A stretch of DNA of 64,000 nucleotides from Progne subis subis (GCA_022316685.1 JAKJHU010000168.1:1-64000), one strand, 5' to 3'; positions 10,900-24,592 are shown, counted from the first letter of the stretch. The notes: generated by a model from the sequence alone, not told the origin. A program made the numbers and translations.

Positions 10900-12240
10900 G
10901 CTGAAGGAGCGACCCCGGGTGGGTTCCCAGGATGCCTCCACATCCACATCCCCGCCGCATCCCGGGCACCCCGCTCCGGGCACAGCACCGAGTGCTGCAG
11001 CCGCGGGACCTCGGGAGTGTCAGCGCCTGTGACACCCGGGGCCGGACCCGCCTCCTCCGGGTTAGTACCACGGTGATCCCTGCAGCATCCCCGAATTTCC
11101 ATTATTTCCCTGCGGAGCCGATGTCACACGGCTCCCCCCGCCCTGCAGCGGTTTCTCTGGCCCGTGAAGAGCCCGGGCGGCGTGGGCATGCACGGAGCAT
11201 CCTCCCCGTAGCGCTCCCACCGCCCCGGGGCCCCGGGGACGCGGCGGCACCGAGACGGAGTGTCCGGGGTCCAGGGCACGGAGCGCTGCCCGTCTGACGG
11301 CGAAAGGGCACGGGCCAGAAATAGAAGGGAGAGGAGGACGCCGTGACCTTTCCAGCAGCCGGTGACGAATAAAACTTTCCGGCTACCTGTAGGAAAGCGC
11401 AGGGCAGGCTCCTTTATCGGCTCATCAAAGGACGACGTCCTCTGTGAGCAGGACAGCCGCAACCACGGCTCCCGGGGGCATTCCCGGGATGAGCCTGCCG
11501 GCTCCAGCGGGTGCAGGGCTGCCCACACGCGGTGCGCTCCGGCCACGGCCGGGAGCTCTCAGGATGCTCCTGCAGCTGAGCAGGGAGGGAGGAGAGGATG
11601 GTGGCTGCCACCAGCGCGAGCAGGAGGGCACAGACGTCTCTCTGCCACACGCTCCCAGGGGTCCTTTGGCTGCTGGGACAGGAGGAGATGGGATGACCCT
11701 GTGCTCAGCCGTGTGCTCAGCGCAAGGGGGTCCGGATTCACGACGCCCCCAAAGACCCACCCGGGATCCACCGTTGCGTCCCTGCGCCAGGGGACACCCA
11801 GAGGGAGCAGGGAGTGGATGCTGCAGCCAACCAGGGTGCCCGGGGCGCGCACTGTCCCCACTAAAGGGCTCAGAAACGTCCCCGCAAGCCCCGCGGCAGA
11901 AGAACCCGGGAGCAAGCTGCGGCGGAGCTGCCCCCATCCCCTCCTCTTCCCCTCTCCGGGATGCGGTGGCATCCACCCGGACGGAGTGAGGCAGCTGCGC
12001 TGCTCCCGCCCCAGTTGTCCCCCCGCTTGCTGACCCGGGCGGGGGGATGGCAGCCGCCCCCCGGCCCGCCCCTGGCAGATGGCATGGGCAGCCAGCACAG
12101 GTGGCCCTGTGCCACGGCAGATTGGGGCCGGCTGCCTGCGGAGTGCCCGGGAAGGGCTGTGTCCCTGCCACGCTTCGGGTACCAGAGCAGAGCCAGGGCC
12201 CTCCCATGGCACAGGGGGGCAGAGCCGAGGGGGTCCCCAC
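10900..12240. promoter_or_regulatory. CpG-rich region, possible CpG island
   Basis: CpG density is high throughout, peaking at about 10940-11050, 11170-11300 and 11840-12060 (for example CACCGCCCCGGGG). Long frames on both strands follow from the GC content. No domain was recognised. Confidence 0.4.
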
Positions 12241-12293
12241 AGTGCTGTGCCCAGTGCTGGATCCAGCGCTTCAGCACCGACACCAGAGCCCTG

Positions 12294-12319
12294 TAAAATA
12301 ACAAAGTTCTATTATTTTA
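12294..12319. repeat. Perfect 8-bp inverted repeat
   Basis: TAAAATAA (12294-12301) and its complement TTATTTTA (12312-12319) flank a 10-base loop. The AT-rich palindrome stands in GC-rich surroundings at the edge of the CpG-rich region. Function unknown. Confidence 0.5.
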
Positions 12320-12949
12320 AGGTGCCGGTGGGTCAAGTGTGAGGGGGACACCGGGTGTCCTCTCACGGCCCCAAGGAGATAAGCTCTCCCAGAGCATCAG
12401 GAGGTTTTGGAAGGGTCCAGTTGTCAGGAATTGCATTAAACAATGCCATGCAGGGACAGCCCAACGCAGATGTCTGGACTGGATCCAACATCTTGTGAGG
12501 AGATTCTCGGGATACAGCTTCCCCCAGTCCTTCCAACCAGGGCAAACACCCACGTAGATGCCAGACACCCCAACTGGATGGTCTGGGACTCACTTCTCCG
12601 AGAGGAGGACCTGCAAGGGGAGAAGGGAAGCACCCGAGCTCCAAATCACCCCCACGTGCAGCTTCTGTCTCTCTCCATGGCTGGTGGTGCTCAGCCCAGG
12701 GTGGGCACGACGTGGCAGTGACAGTATCGGCTCCAGGGTGGCATCGTGGGACTGTCCCAGCCCGAGGGGACCCGTCTCGTGGCAGAGAGGGGGATCTTGA
12801 GCCGGAGATGTGGTGCGGGAGCTGTCAGGGCAGGGGTGGTGGCTGGAGCAGGTAAATCATTAATGTCGGAGAAAACCAGGCTGGCATCCTGCCCATCGCT
12901 CGTCGATAGGAAAAGTTGATGTTGGAAGGGGAATTTTCACGTGTAACCT

Positions 12950-13570
12950 TCCCCTCCCTTCTTTGCCTTCCCTCCGGGGGCAGAGGGCTGGAGCTAGGAG
13001 CCAGCCCGGAGCCACGCACGCACCCAGCCCCAAACCAGCCTCTTGCCGAGCACGTTCTCTTCCAGCCCAGCTGGTTTTGCTCCCAGCCTGCTCCGTCTGT
13101 GCACATTAAAGCTTTTTCTAGGTCTGAACTGCTTTTGGCAAGCCAGGCTCCTGTTGGTCCCCACCACCCTCCCCATGGCTTCTCCCCCCGATCCGTTCCC
13201 CGTCTGGCTCCCGCTCCCCCTCCCCGGTCGAAGCCCTGCCAGGGACACGGCAAATCAGCGCGAAGCCTGCGGGGCAAATCGGTACAAATGAGACCGAGCA
13301 AGAGGGTGGGGAGGGACGGCGAGGGGGGGGGCGATGACTCCTGGGTTGGCGCTTCTGTTCCCGAGTTTGATGTTTCCTGCAAACAACCCTGTAAATGCTC
13401 AGGAGTGGCTTCGGACATCACCCGCGCCCCGCCTCGGCGGGGTTTGGGGATCCCGGGTCCCGGACGGGGGGCACAGCCCTCGCCCCGCTCCCGCAGCCTC
13501 CCCGCAGCCTCCCGGTCCTGAGCAGGGACCCAGCCGGGACGGGGGCCGAGCTGTAAGTCCTGACATTTCA
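12950..13570. promoter_or_regulatory. CpG-rich region
   Basis: CpG-rich sequence (densest at 13180-13270 and 13420-13550) with a G9 run near 13325. It sits under a long minus-strand open frame that I regard as a GC artefact. Possible regulatory island; no transcript evidence is visible. Confidence 0.3.
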
Positions 13571-16500
13571 ATCTGTTTTCGGGAGGGATGGCGTGGGAGG
13601 AGGGTGGAAGGTGCTGGAGGTAGTAGAGGGACTCACTGCGGGTCCGGGCAGGGAGGGAAACCCACCAAGGACCTGGAGGGGAAAACAATCCCCTGCTAAA
13701 GCTGCCCGCTCCTGCCAGTTTTCCACTCTCCCAAATAAATTTCCAGGCATCCGGCGGTGCCACAGGCAGAGGCTCTGGCGGGAGCAGGAGCCGGTACCCG
13801 GAGCGGGGATGTGCAAACCCGCTGGGAGCAGGGAGCCGAGTGCTCCCGAGTGACGCTTTTGATCCCGCTCTCCGGTGTCTTTGCAAGCTGTGTAAATCCT
13901 GATTATTAAAGGCACTCGGCACCGGGGAGGTCATATGGGGCCTTTCTGCTTGGGTTGCTCTCCTAATGACACGTCCGACTGCCTTCACCGGGGATCTGCT
14001 CACGCGAGTCCCTGACAATAGAAAGTTTGCGGAGGATTTTGGAAGCTTTCTCCGTGACTGTGTGGGGATTGCAGAGGTCTGACTGATTCCCTCACTGAAA
14101 AATGAAAGGATACGTCGGGAAAAGGGAACCAGCCCGAGAGGACTGGTTAATTTTAACATATTTACCTCTCTGTGTTTGGGTAATTATCAAAAAGATCAAT
14201 GTTTTTTTCGGCAGGTTTGGAGGTGTGATGAGTACAATTGTGAAAAAATATAAACAGGGTAAGGGGGAAATTTAACAGTAAGACACTATTATCCTTGTTA
14301 CCCGTATTTTTTTCCCCTCTAAATCCTTCTTAAAGGAAGTGAAAACTAAACTGAGCTGTTGAATTGCCAGAGGAGGTGAGTTACTGAGATGCTTAATGGT
14401 GTCAACTAGGAATATACTTCCTCACGCCAGGGAATGCGCGTTTGTAGGAATTTTGGCAATTAAATCAAAAGGTCACATAACAAGGAATAGTTCACAGCAG
14501 TCAGAGGTTTCTTGAAAAGAGGGAGGAAATCAGGTCAGCGAGGCCCAGCTGTGCATCAGGGTGGTGGCAAATCCTGGGACTGGCACCGGGAGAAGTTTCT
14601 GGCACCCACTGGATGCTGCTGCCCTGCTCCTCCCCCATGGCAAGCATATGGGTTCCCCTCCGTGAAAACCTGGGACAGGAGGTTGTGGATGTGTCACCCC
14701 TCACTCTCTTAAGTCTTCTCACTCTTTCCTGGAGATCCCAAGGAATTTCAGAACTCTGCCCCACCCACAGGCAGCGGGGGGACCCCGGTTTGGAAGGGGG
14801 GTGCAGACAGCCCCCCTTCCTGCACATGCATCCCGGGGACTGGCACAGCGGCTCCTGGCCCCGTGCGGGTACCCGGGAGCCGCAGGAATGCGGCTGCACG
14901 GCCATTGCAGCTCGTCCTGCGGCACAGCGCAGGTTAACGAGCTGCATTCCCGCTTCCTGCACCAGCTAATCACATCCCTGCCTCCTCCCGGTGGCTTTGC
15001 CTCGGGCCCTCCTTACTCCTCCTGGTCATCCCTTGGCCAGCACAGACCTCGCCGGGCAATTTGATGGCCAAGTGCTACCTGCCCGCCCGGCGTCCCTGCC
15101 TCCAGTGTCAGCAACATCCCTCGGCTCCCTGCCCAGGGCTCTGCCCACCGTGCGGGCCAGGGGCTGAGCAGCTCAGCCCATTTTGGAGCTGGAAACACAG
15201 GGAGGATCCCAGCAGGCAGCACCACCCTTGATCTGCATTAAAGGCCCAACCAAACATCACCACCAAGTACTGGGCAGAAGGTAGAGAGGTGCCTGCTGCC
15301 CACAGGTCAGCCAACAGCACTGCAGAGGTTCCTGCCCAAGAATAAATACTTACATAATAATATTAATAATAAATTTGAATTAAAACGTGTTTTGGAGAGA
15401 ATTCTGCCCGCAAAGAGGCTGCAAAGAGGTGTAATGTGCTTAGGGTGTGATGTGCTCCGTGTCCCTGCGGAACAGCCACCTCCCTCCTCTCTGCTGGAAG
15501 CAGGGTATCCCCCAGGAACAATCCGAGTCCCTCTCCTGAAGGGTTTAGGGGTGTCCTCGTGTGCCAGTGTGTCTCATCCCTGTGAGCAGGAGTTCTGCCT
15601 GGCAGAGCTCCTGCACATTCCCTGGAGTCCATCCCAACCAGCTTTTCTGCTCTGCAACACCAGGGATGCTGCTCCCAAGCTCTCCCAACCAGCACTGGAC
15701 CGTTTCCCCTTTAGATTTCTATTTAGCAGGTGGAGTTGTTTGTGCTCCTCTAAGGATGGGGAGTGAGAAGCAGGGGATGTTCCTACTCAGGACCATTTCA
15801 AAATGGGTTTTACAGTGGGCTGGATTTCCTGATGTGGTCACAAAACAGCTGCCAGATCAGGACATCAAGCCCCCTCTCCCCAGTTTATTTTATTGGCTTT
15901 AACATGAAACATACCAAGTCCTTTAGCAGGTGGCAATTCCTTGGTGGCTGGTTAGACCTTGTCATGATTTAAATGGCTCCATCCCAGAACTGGTGGCTGG
16001 AGCCAGTGCTGGGAGCTGGCAGGCAGGAGCAGGGATAAGCCCATGTCCACCCGGGTGGAGCCCCAGCATTGCAACAGCCCCCCTTTTCTAGGAGTGGCTG
16101 AAATCATGGCCCCATCTTGGCCATGTTTTGCTAGAAAGAGACCTGTCCTGTAACTTAGGGGAGGGGAGATCTTGGGGATTACCCTGGGAGAACAGTATCC
16201 CAGCCAAGAAAATGAATGGCTGTACTGTGTGTGAAGCAAGGTCTGTTCCCTGTGACCTGTGGTGCCCTCTCCTGCCTCCCCCTGCCCACCTGAGCTGGCA
16301 GGAGAGTCCGTGAGGAGCGGGGCGGTGACTGAGTGGGTCTGCTGGCAGGTCTGTATCCTGAGGGTGTACTGAGCACAGTTCTTTGGCTGTGTGGGGTGAT
16401 CCCAAATGAGGGCAGGGTGGCTGCCACCAGCAATGCTCTGCTTTGCAAGCCCCTGGGGACACTGACCCAAGTGAGAAAGGCCCAAGAGGACCAACTGTGG

Positions 16501-16794
16501 GCACTGCTAGCTCCATCCCAGTCCCTGCTGAGATGTGCAGAGGTCCCTGCAGGGACACAACGGCCCCTGGCCCTGCAGCACACACAGCTCAGATACATCA
16601 GAGAGCACCCAGAGTGAGCCAGACATAATCCTGGTCTCAGGGACAGCTGTGAGCCCTCCTTGAAGTCCCTTCCATCTTCAAGGATGGAAAGAAGGTGCCA
16701 GGGTGAATTTACTGGGGGAAAATCTTGCCAGAGCAGCACAACCACTCGCGGTGAGGACAGGACTGGCTGCCAGAACAGGAGAGGGAGAGAAAGG
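13571..16794. other. Intergenic, no gene recognised
   Basis: The sequence shifts from GC-rich to AT-rich near 13.9 kb. The interval 14140-14480 is AT-rich and unique-looking, with a pyrimidine run followed by GGCAG at 14215. An AT-rich patch with ATAATAATATTAATAATAAA lies near 15355. No gene was recognised. Confidence 0.5.
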
Positions 16795-17010
16795 GATCCT
16801 GCTAAGTGACCTTAGCGTGGCCCCTGACACGGTCTCCTGCAGTGTCCTCATGGCCGAACTGGAAAGGTAAAGACAAGGTGGGTCAAAAACTGGCTGGACT
16901 GCCAGGCTCCACAGGCTGTGCAAGGTGCAGCTCCCAGCTAGAGAAAGGGAATGGCAAAGTCCTGCATTTGGGATGCAGCAACCCCTGCAGCAGGGCATGT
17001 CCTGGCAAAC
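16795..17010 (+). mobile_element. Old CR1 LINE fragment from the reverse-transcriptase end
   Basis: The order of phrases follows the CR1 ORF2 3' region: CCCCTGACACGGTCTCCTGC, then AAAAACTGGCTGGACTGCC, then CAAAGTCCTGCATTTGGG. Several stops and indels show that it is decayed. Boundaries are approximate. It is the only CR1 piece I see between 5.2 and 31.3 kb. Confidence 0.65.
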
Positions 17011-20000
17011 GGGCTAAAAAGCAGCTTTGCAGAAAAGGAGCCACATGCAAGACACGAGCAGAGCCAGAGTCTTAACTGCCAGGAGCTGGACCAAGAGAGG
17101 AGAGGACGGGAAAGGCTCTGAAGATAGCAGGAGGAATGGAGACAGGGAAGGGTGAGGGAAGTGCTTGGGATGCTTTTGTGAGAAGCTCCTCTCCTGTAGT
17201 GAAGGATAAGTGAGGACACAGTGTTGGACACATCCAGGAGCAGGAGAGGGCTGGGCTGCAAGGCAGGAGGGGGCAGGCAGGGGAGGGGTGAAGACTCTGC
17301 TCCTGTCCCCAGAGGATATCGGGTGGATTTGAACTGCAAGAACGTGCATCTTCTGGTGGGAAGATGGAGAGCGATTCGGTGGAGTAGTACACCTGAGCAG
17401 CAAATACAAGAACAGCAGGTGGGAGAGAGCTCAGGGTGTGAGTAAGGTTGTGTCAATACGGGAACATTTGGCCATCTTTGGTGTGTCTTAGGAGACACAA
17501 AAAGAGCTGGGCTCTGCCAAGCCAGGAAAAACAAAGCAGAGGAGATCTTCTTCCTATCTTATCATTCCCATCCCCAGGTCATTTATGGAATGTGAACAGT
17601 CTAAGGATAAATATAAAATGGAGGAGAACATTTCTAGTATGAGGAACTGGGCTGTAGAAATTTGGGGAGTCTCAGGGAACCTTTGAGTTGGTCAAGGGGT
17701 GACTAAATGCACCTCAGTGTATGACAAAGCTCATTGCTTTGCAGGGAAGGTGGCAGAGGAGGTGGAATCTTGTCCATCCTGACTGGGGTCTGTGCTTGTG
17801 TGGGCAGAGAGATGATCTAACCTCTGTGTCCACACTGAGGACACCCACGTGGTTTGGAGAAGTGGATTTTGGTAATCAGAGCAGAGTTGAGCTCCGTATT
17901 GCTAGTCTTGGACGGCTGCTGGTGTGCCACAGCATACAGAAGGGACAGGTGCCAGTGACCAGAACGGGCTTCTGGAGACTGCCACCATCCCCAGAGGTCC
18001 CCCAGGTAAAAGGCTGAAAGGGAACCTCCCAGTGCAGGTGGTCACAGGCAGTGGGATCCATCCTCAGCTGTCACACCAGCAGAAAAAGGAGAAACCTGTG
18101 GGGAAAGGGATTTCTGAAGTCATAGAAACTGGAAGAAGATATGGAAGTTTTTTCTGGAAACAGGAAAGCCCTGCACATTACAAGTGTGACACAGACTTTA
18201 GCACAAAGGATGGCAGACCTACATTCCTCTTCCAGCTGCACACACTTCTGCAGCCCCTCAAGTTCCCTCCAGCTGTCCATCATCTTCCCATGCTCACCAT
18301 GCCAGCCCGGACACCACCTCCTCTGCACATCCCTTCCACAGTGCCAACCACACTGTTGATCCTCCTGAGGTGCACAGACACCTTCCCCTCTACCCAGCTG
18401 CCCATTTTCATTCAGACACTGACGATGTCTTAAAAAATTGGGAGATCATTTTGCCTGTGAGCTGCTGACTCCATGGCTGGGAGCCTGTGGTCTCCTGAGG
18501 CTCCATTAGCAGGTAGAGGGAGGTGGAGGAAGATGTAGGGAGCTCCCACAGTGGGGCCGAGGCAGAAGCTTTGCGGTGGTTGATATAATGAGGAGAGACA
18601 GTCTTATATCTCCTCACCAGGACCTGCCTCTTGCCCCGAAGGGTTTGCAGCAGGAAAGGCTGTGGGAGGAAAGCCTTTTGCGGTGGAGGACCCTCACGTC
18701 TCTGGAGAGTAGCCTGGAGGCTGTGACGGCCTGATCTCATCTCTCAAGGAGCCTGTGAGTTGTGTTGTGAGTGTCACAGGCAGACGATGATGACTCTAGC
18801 CCATTGCCACTTGGTTGAATGCTTTTCACGGGGTGTTGGGGTTGCCACAGGGAGCCTTCAGGCCAACTTTTTGTGGGTGGAGGCTAGAGGAGAGGTCAGA
18901 GACATAGCAACACTTCTTGAGCAAGTGCACAAATGGGAAAAGATTTGACCCAGAATGAGGGAAAACTTTACACGTGGAGGTGCTGTGACTACAGGGAGTA
19001 CGTTCATCATCTGGCTGAAGGGCACCCCAAGGCCAGGCAGGAGATACCAGGCAACATCCAAAGGCAAAGGTGGACCACACCATGTCTGCGCTGGGGTTTG
19101 GGTCTCACCAAAATCCACCTGTGAAGACAGCTAAGCTTCCCCATCCAGAAATTCAGGTCCCTCCAAACACTGGAAACCCAAAGGCTGGGAAACCAAATGC
19201 TGTCAGATTTGTAGACCATGACTCTAACTTTGTCTTGCCCCTGGGATGTGAAGCACATGGCTTGGTGAGCCCACATATGGAGACACACAAGTGGTGATGA
19301 AGAACCCTGCAAGCAGCAGAGCCATGCTGAGCTACAGGATGCGGGCCACAGCCTCTGGCCTTGGACACAAAGAGGTGGTGGGTGGGCAGACACGGAAAGA
19401 TTGGCTGTTTGGAGGAGACAGGAAACACCAGCTCTTCTGAAGATGTGATTTTGGGACCAGAAGAGATTTTGTTGCAACAATTGAGATCAAGCAGGCACAG
19501 CTCGAGGTGGGAATAGCTTCAAAGCTGCTGATGTAAGGACCCAGAGGCAGAGGTGGTGGGATGGCCTCACACAGGCACTCACTGTCCTGGCAGCAGTACA
19601 GAATCAGGCTGGGGAGGTGCGGAGCTCGCAGCCCCACCAGCCCCGTGTCCCCCTTCCCCTGCTGCTTTGCCATGGCGAATTGCCTTCATCCCAGCTCCGA
19701 TAAACGCTTAAAAGCTCAAATCACACAACTCCAGGCTATGAAAACGAAAAGGGACCCGATAGCCATTAATAGCCGAGCAGCCCCTGCGGCAAAAGCGTGT
19801 AGTGTAGGGAAAGTGGTTTCCATTGATCAGTGGCTCCCGCCCCAGCCGCTCCCCTCCCGCTGCTGCCCGGCTGCTCCAGCCACCGAGCTGGGAAAAACGG
19901 GATTAAACCCCTCGGGAATTTCCAGAGTCGGGGTAATGGCAGGAGCAGCAAGGTTTGCAGGGTGTGAGATCCCACCAAAGAGCCTTCTGCTCCATGCTGT

Positions 20001-21800
20001 CCTGTCCTGGCACAGTCACCAGGGCAATGCATCCCTGGATGACAAACAGCAATGCCAGGGCAACGCAGACTGGAATGATGATGAGCCCTGGGAAATGAGT
20101 GGCCTGGACAGCCTGGAAGGAAGCAACCAGTGGATGTAGGAGCAGGGAAGGGTTGTCCTGTGGTTGGTGCTGGGTGTGCGGGGCACCACCAATGAAATCA
20201 GACCTGTGGAGGGTAGGACCAGCTTGTAAGAGACCACAGGAATCCTCAGCTGCAGGACGAGGTGCAAGGCAGAAGGTTCATCACAACAACACTGACTGGA
20301 GAAGAACATCAGTGTCTTTCTTGAGCCCATTCCTCCATGCCATGTCCTACAGCCATCTGGGAAGTGTTGAGGGCAGCCAATTTCCATGGGAGCGTTGCAG
20401 CTCCCTGGCAGACTCCCAGTGAGCACCAGAGCACTTGGAGGTCAGCAGCAAAGAAAGGACGCCAGTTTGAGAGATAGGGTCTTTGTTCCAGTCAGAAAAG
20501 CTCTTGGGAGTCTGCAAAAGCAGATCAGGGCACGTTCCCATGCCCACTTATGGATGGAGGGGGTTTGTGTTGGTACAGAAAACCCACTGGACTGAGCCCC
20601 TTCCTGCAAGTGGCTGCCACACACCCAGGAGCAGGCTCAGGGAAGGGGGTGGCATCTGGAAAGGTTTGGCCCTGTGTCCAGCTTCAGCCTGGAAAGGAGA
20701 TAGTGGAGCAGGGGTGTAGTGGTGAGCCCTGTGTCTGGAGGGTGGACAGGGACAATGGTTGCTGCTTCTACCAGTCAAAGAATTGGGGGGCTTCAAATGA
20801 GACTTGTGGGGACAAGCTGGGGGATGAAGCTCTGGGTGGCACACCAAGAACTCCCTGCTGCAGTGTGCTTCCGGGGCTAAACATTTCCACAGCTTCCAGA
20901 GAAGCTCCTGCAGATTCAGAGTGGGGATGTGCATTCTCAGCTGCATCCAGTGGCACCCAGTCTGCTGGGATGGCTGATGGATTAGGAAAATTGGAGCAGT
21001 ATCATAGATGCTTGTCCTACATCCTGGAGACGGAGTTTTGGCTGTTATTTGAGACATGAGCTGGATGGACCTCTGAGGTGCTGTGGCTCAGCTACCCCAG
21101 TGGCTGTGTGCCCTCCCCTGCATCCCCGTGCCTGTAGACCACGCCAGGATTTTTTAAGTACTGGAGCACCAGGGACCGCAGATCTCTTTCATGGGCATCT
21201 CTCCCTTCTTCCTTCCCTTTGTCTCTCCTTCTCTGTCTTCTCCCCTTGCCATGGGCTCCCTCCATCGGAGCGTGCCCCTCTCCCCTCGGCACTCCCGGGG
21301 AGGAGATGCTGCAATTCCCAGGCACAGGTGCGCGGTGCCCGCCGCGCGGTGCCCCCAGGCACGGCCCCCGCCGCCGCAGCTGACAGCCCACTGGAAATAA
21401 TGTGTTGTGGCAGAGAGAGACTCAGCAGACCACGAAGATCTGCTGGTGCGGGAACTGCTCAGCAACCAGGAGCCGCAACGCCTGTCTCCCGGCTCCGCAG
21501 GGCCTGAGCCGGCTCTGGGGATGCCTCCGCTCTGCCGGAGCCTGCCTGCCTCACACGCAGGGCACTTCCCCACCCTCTCCCATTCTTTCTCTTTCCTCCT
21601 TCCCCTTTTCCTCCCTTGCCGTTCCTCTCTAAAGCGTTGAGGATGTGGAAGCAGCCAAGCTGCCTGTCCCTGCACGGGACATCTCTGCCATCCTCCGCAC
21701 CGCCGGGCACAGGAGGGGAACAAACGGCTCTCGCAGCAGCCGAGGAGGAGGAGGATCAGGTGTGCAGGAATGGAACAACCAGTTCCAGTCTTCCAGCAAA
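17011..21800. other. Intergenic, no gene recognised
   Basis: No gene, RNA or mobile element was recognised. Two patches look unlike their surroundings: 19680-19820, which is compositionally mixed with several TTAAT/TTAAA cores, and 21280-21500, which is CpG-rich. Either could be a conserved non-coding element, but this cannot be tested from one sequence. Confidence 0.5.
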
Positions 21801-21841
21801 GATTTAATCTGCCTCTGGCATATAAACAGCAAATGTTTGTT
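21801..21841. promoter_or_regulatory. Candidate enhancer core with two forkhead-like sites
   Basis: ATAAACA (21822-21828) and TGTTTGTT (21834-21841) are forkhead consensus matches in opposite orientation, six bases apart. They are preceded by the AT-rich GATTTAATCT (21801-21810). It lies about 2.7 kb upstream of the PRR35 coding exon. Motif matches of this length can occur by chance. Confidence 0.25.
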
Positions 21842-24502
21842 CAAACAGGCGACGTGCATCGCAGCGGGGCCAAGGCGCCCGGCTCCCCGCTCTGCCACTC
21901 CTGCTTTCTTGCCCTCTGTCAGGGTGACAAGGGGCAGGGGACCAGGGACAGGCAGGTCCAGCACGCTCGGGGCACCTCAGACTCAGTGGCTGGAGCCAGG
22001 GAGTGATGCTTGGAGGATCCCCATCCTGCCCAGCTGCTGCTGCATCCCTTCTGCTCCCCTGGGCGGTGCAGCGTGTGTGGAGCTCTCACAGCTCACAGGC
22101 GTGACGCACACGCAGCGCGGCTGATGGCTGAAGGACAAGCGTGTCCCTGCGGGCAGGCTGAGTGCTGAGGTGAACCTGCAGGTGGGAGGCCTCAAGCTCT
22201 GCCCTCACATCCCACTGTGATGGGAGAAATCAGCCTGGGCTGCTGCAGGCCAGGGCTGCACCCCCGGGGCTCCCCTCCACATCCCAGGGGACACGGGTCC
22301 GTTACAAGGGGACGTTGGTGCCTATTTTCTGCACGAGCAGATCTTAGTGGCAGGGTTCACTACCAGCTCAGCCCACAACATGGGCATGCAGGGGGTTGTC
22401 CCCCGGCCCTGCCAGCAGCTCAGCCTGCCCCTGGGAAAGCCACAGTATGGCTCATTTCCTCTCCCCATGTCAGGTGGGAGATACTCTGCTGTTTGATGCA
22501 AACCTCAGAAAGGAATTTGAAAGGGTTCTGTGCAGGTGATTCTATCACACAAACACTATCACCGTGCTCCCAGGGTAAGGGGATGTCCCTAGGTGCCTGT
22601 GGTGAGGGGAGTGGGCACCAGAGCATGGGAGCACGGCCACAATGGGTCTGGTGGGACTGTCCCCAGCACCACTGGTATTGCAGGCTGCAGCCAGAGCATC
22701 CCTGTGTACCTGGAGCAAGATGACCAGGGAAAAATGCACGGGGCTGTGGGGCTGTGGGGCTGCGGGCAAGAGGCCGGCCCCAAGGTGTGGGCTCACCAAG
22801 GAGAGCAGCAGGAATGCCATCCAGCTGTGGGAGGTGGGCACTCTCATGGGCCCATGTGGCAATCCATCCTCTGCTGTGGTGCTGCTGCAGGAGCCCCTTG
22901 CCCGCCCATCTCACTCTGACCCCAGCCCCTTGGCACCGCTGTGTGGATCCTTCTGCTCTGGGAGCTGCAATGATCTCCCCCAGTCCTGCAGAGAAGCCCC
23001 CAGACCGTGTGCAGAGGGATGTGGGCTATGGCTAGGTACACTCCAGGCTGCTGGGGAGCAGGGCCTGTTGCAGGGGCTGTCAGGTTCTTGAGCCACTGCC
23101 TGGGCCTGTCCCCAGGAAACTCCCCGTCCCAGCCGCCCAAAGTTGCAGAGACACGCGCTGTTTCCCTTCTGATCCTCCAAATCTTGTCTTCTTCTTCCCA
23201 GAAGCCAGGGACCAGATTTTTTCCCCAAATGGCTCCAGCTGCCACATTGGTGCCAATCTGGAGCTGCTTCTGGCCTTCTTCTTTCTGGGCCCTGCATTCC
23301 CTTGCCAGCCTGGCTGCAGGGTCTCTGGGGCAGAGCTCTGCCCTGGGACCTGATACATGGGGGAAGGGTTTGACCCCTGAGAAATGAGCCCCAGAATGAG
23401 CTCTCAAATTTACTTCTCTCCCCAGGAGAAGCTAGCAAGTCCCTCCAGAGCAAAGCAGCATCTGGAGGGGTTACACAGGTGTGTGCATCGGCGTTGGGGT
23501 CCCTGTGACTGCTTGGCCACCTGTGAAGGAGCCCAGTTTCATGACCATGGTACCTGTGCAGGTCTGGCTCTTCTGTGAGATGAGGAGTGGGGGGCTGTGC
23601 CCCCTGCCCATCTCAGAGCTGGCAGGGACCAGGCTGTGGGACAGGCATGACACCGCTGTCCCCAGGTAGGTTGTGGTGGGAAGAACAGAGGGGGCAGCCC
23701 GGTGCCAGAGTGCTGCAGGAGATATTGCCTGGACATTTTGATCTTGGCACCACCTGGAAGTAGGGGAGGTGTAGTTTAGCCTGGATAGGTTTCCCATGCC
23801 AGATTATCCCTGTTCCATCGCAGGACAGTGTCAGTCCCGGGGGCCATGGAGGCTGGACTGCTTTTCCAGCAGTAACACCAGGTTACAGGCAGTCAGTCTG
23901 CAGGCTCTCCCATCCAGTCCATCCAACCCACTGCCCTCTTTGCACCTCAATCACACATTCACATGCAGGGTTGCAGGTATCAAATTTAGCCCAGCTCTGC
24001 AGCAGTTTTGGTGCCAGGGCTTTAGAATACCTTGGTAGGCTCTGGCACTACCATACCCAGGTGATGGCAAAGCCAAATGGGTCTGTGCCCAGCATGGTAC
24101 TGGGGCTGCTGGATGTTTTCTCTTTTATCCCCTGCCCTCAGCAGGGAAATGGTCCCTGAGCTGGGCTGGGGCTGCCCCAGAGAGGCTCTGGCTGGCCAGG
24201 CAGGTCACCTGGGCACCTCAATGTCAGCTGGAGGTGGTTTAGCTCCAACGCCTTTAATAGTGTTTGTTTTCCTTTTCCTCTGGGATGGTTTGAGAGAAGA
24301 GGGTCAGTAATGGGATCAGTGCATACAGGCATACCTGCAGGGTTTGGGCAAAAATTCCATCACTGGGTTTAAATCTCAAACCTGGAAGCTCCATACTAAG
24401 GTTCCTAAAGCTGCACTCTCTGGGGCCAGGAGGTGCCCACAGAGCAGAGTCATCTCTCAGATGCAGGCACAGCTCACCGCCTCCATGCTGTCCCTCTTCC
24501 AG
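21842..24502. other. Upstream flank or 5' intron of PRR35, no coding region seen
   Basis: No coding sequence was recognised. If the PRR35 acceptor at 24503 is used, this interval is intron and the true PRR35 start lies further upstream, perhaps in one of the CpG-rich regions. Confidence 0.5.
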
Positions 24503-24592
24503 GGCACACTGTGCTTCCCAGAGAGGTGTGGGAAGACTCACCTGCCGTGCCCCTCCATTCCCACCAGAAGCCATCTCCAGGCAGCCTCCACC
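24503..24592 (+). other. PRR35: PRR35 5' UTR portion of the first coding exon
   Basis: CTGTCCCTCTTCCAG ending at 24502 is a good splice acceptor. It would give a 90-base untranslated stretch before the ATG at 24593. The open frame continues upstream to an ATG at 24344, but those residues show no family resemblance, so I place the exon boundary here. Other acceptors, such as the CCACCAG ending near 24567, remain possible. Confidence 0.45.

Noticed and set aside
11425..12240. 271-codon minus-strand frame
   Set aside because: A GC-driven frame overlapping long frames on both strands, with no family resemblance.
12825..14159. 444-codon open frame on the minus strand
   Set aside because: It spans CpG-rich DNA where stops are rare, has no recognisable domain, no splice logic and a Pro/Ser/Gly/Arg-rich composition, and is shadowed by other open frames. 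It needs transcript evidence before being called a gene.
24344..24592. 83-codon N-terminal extension of PRR35
   Set aside because: In frame, but without family similarity. A better splice acceptor and a strong Kozak ATG lie just before the conserved block.
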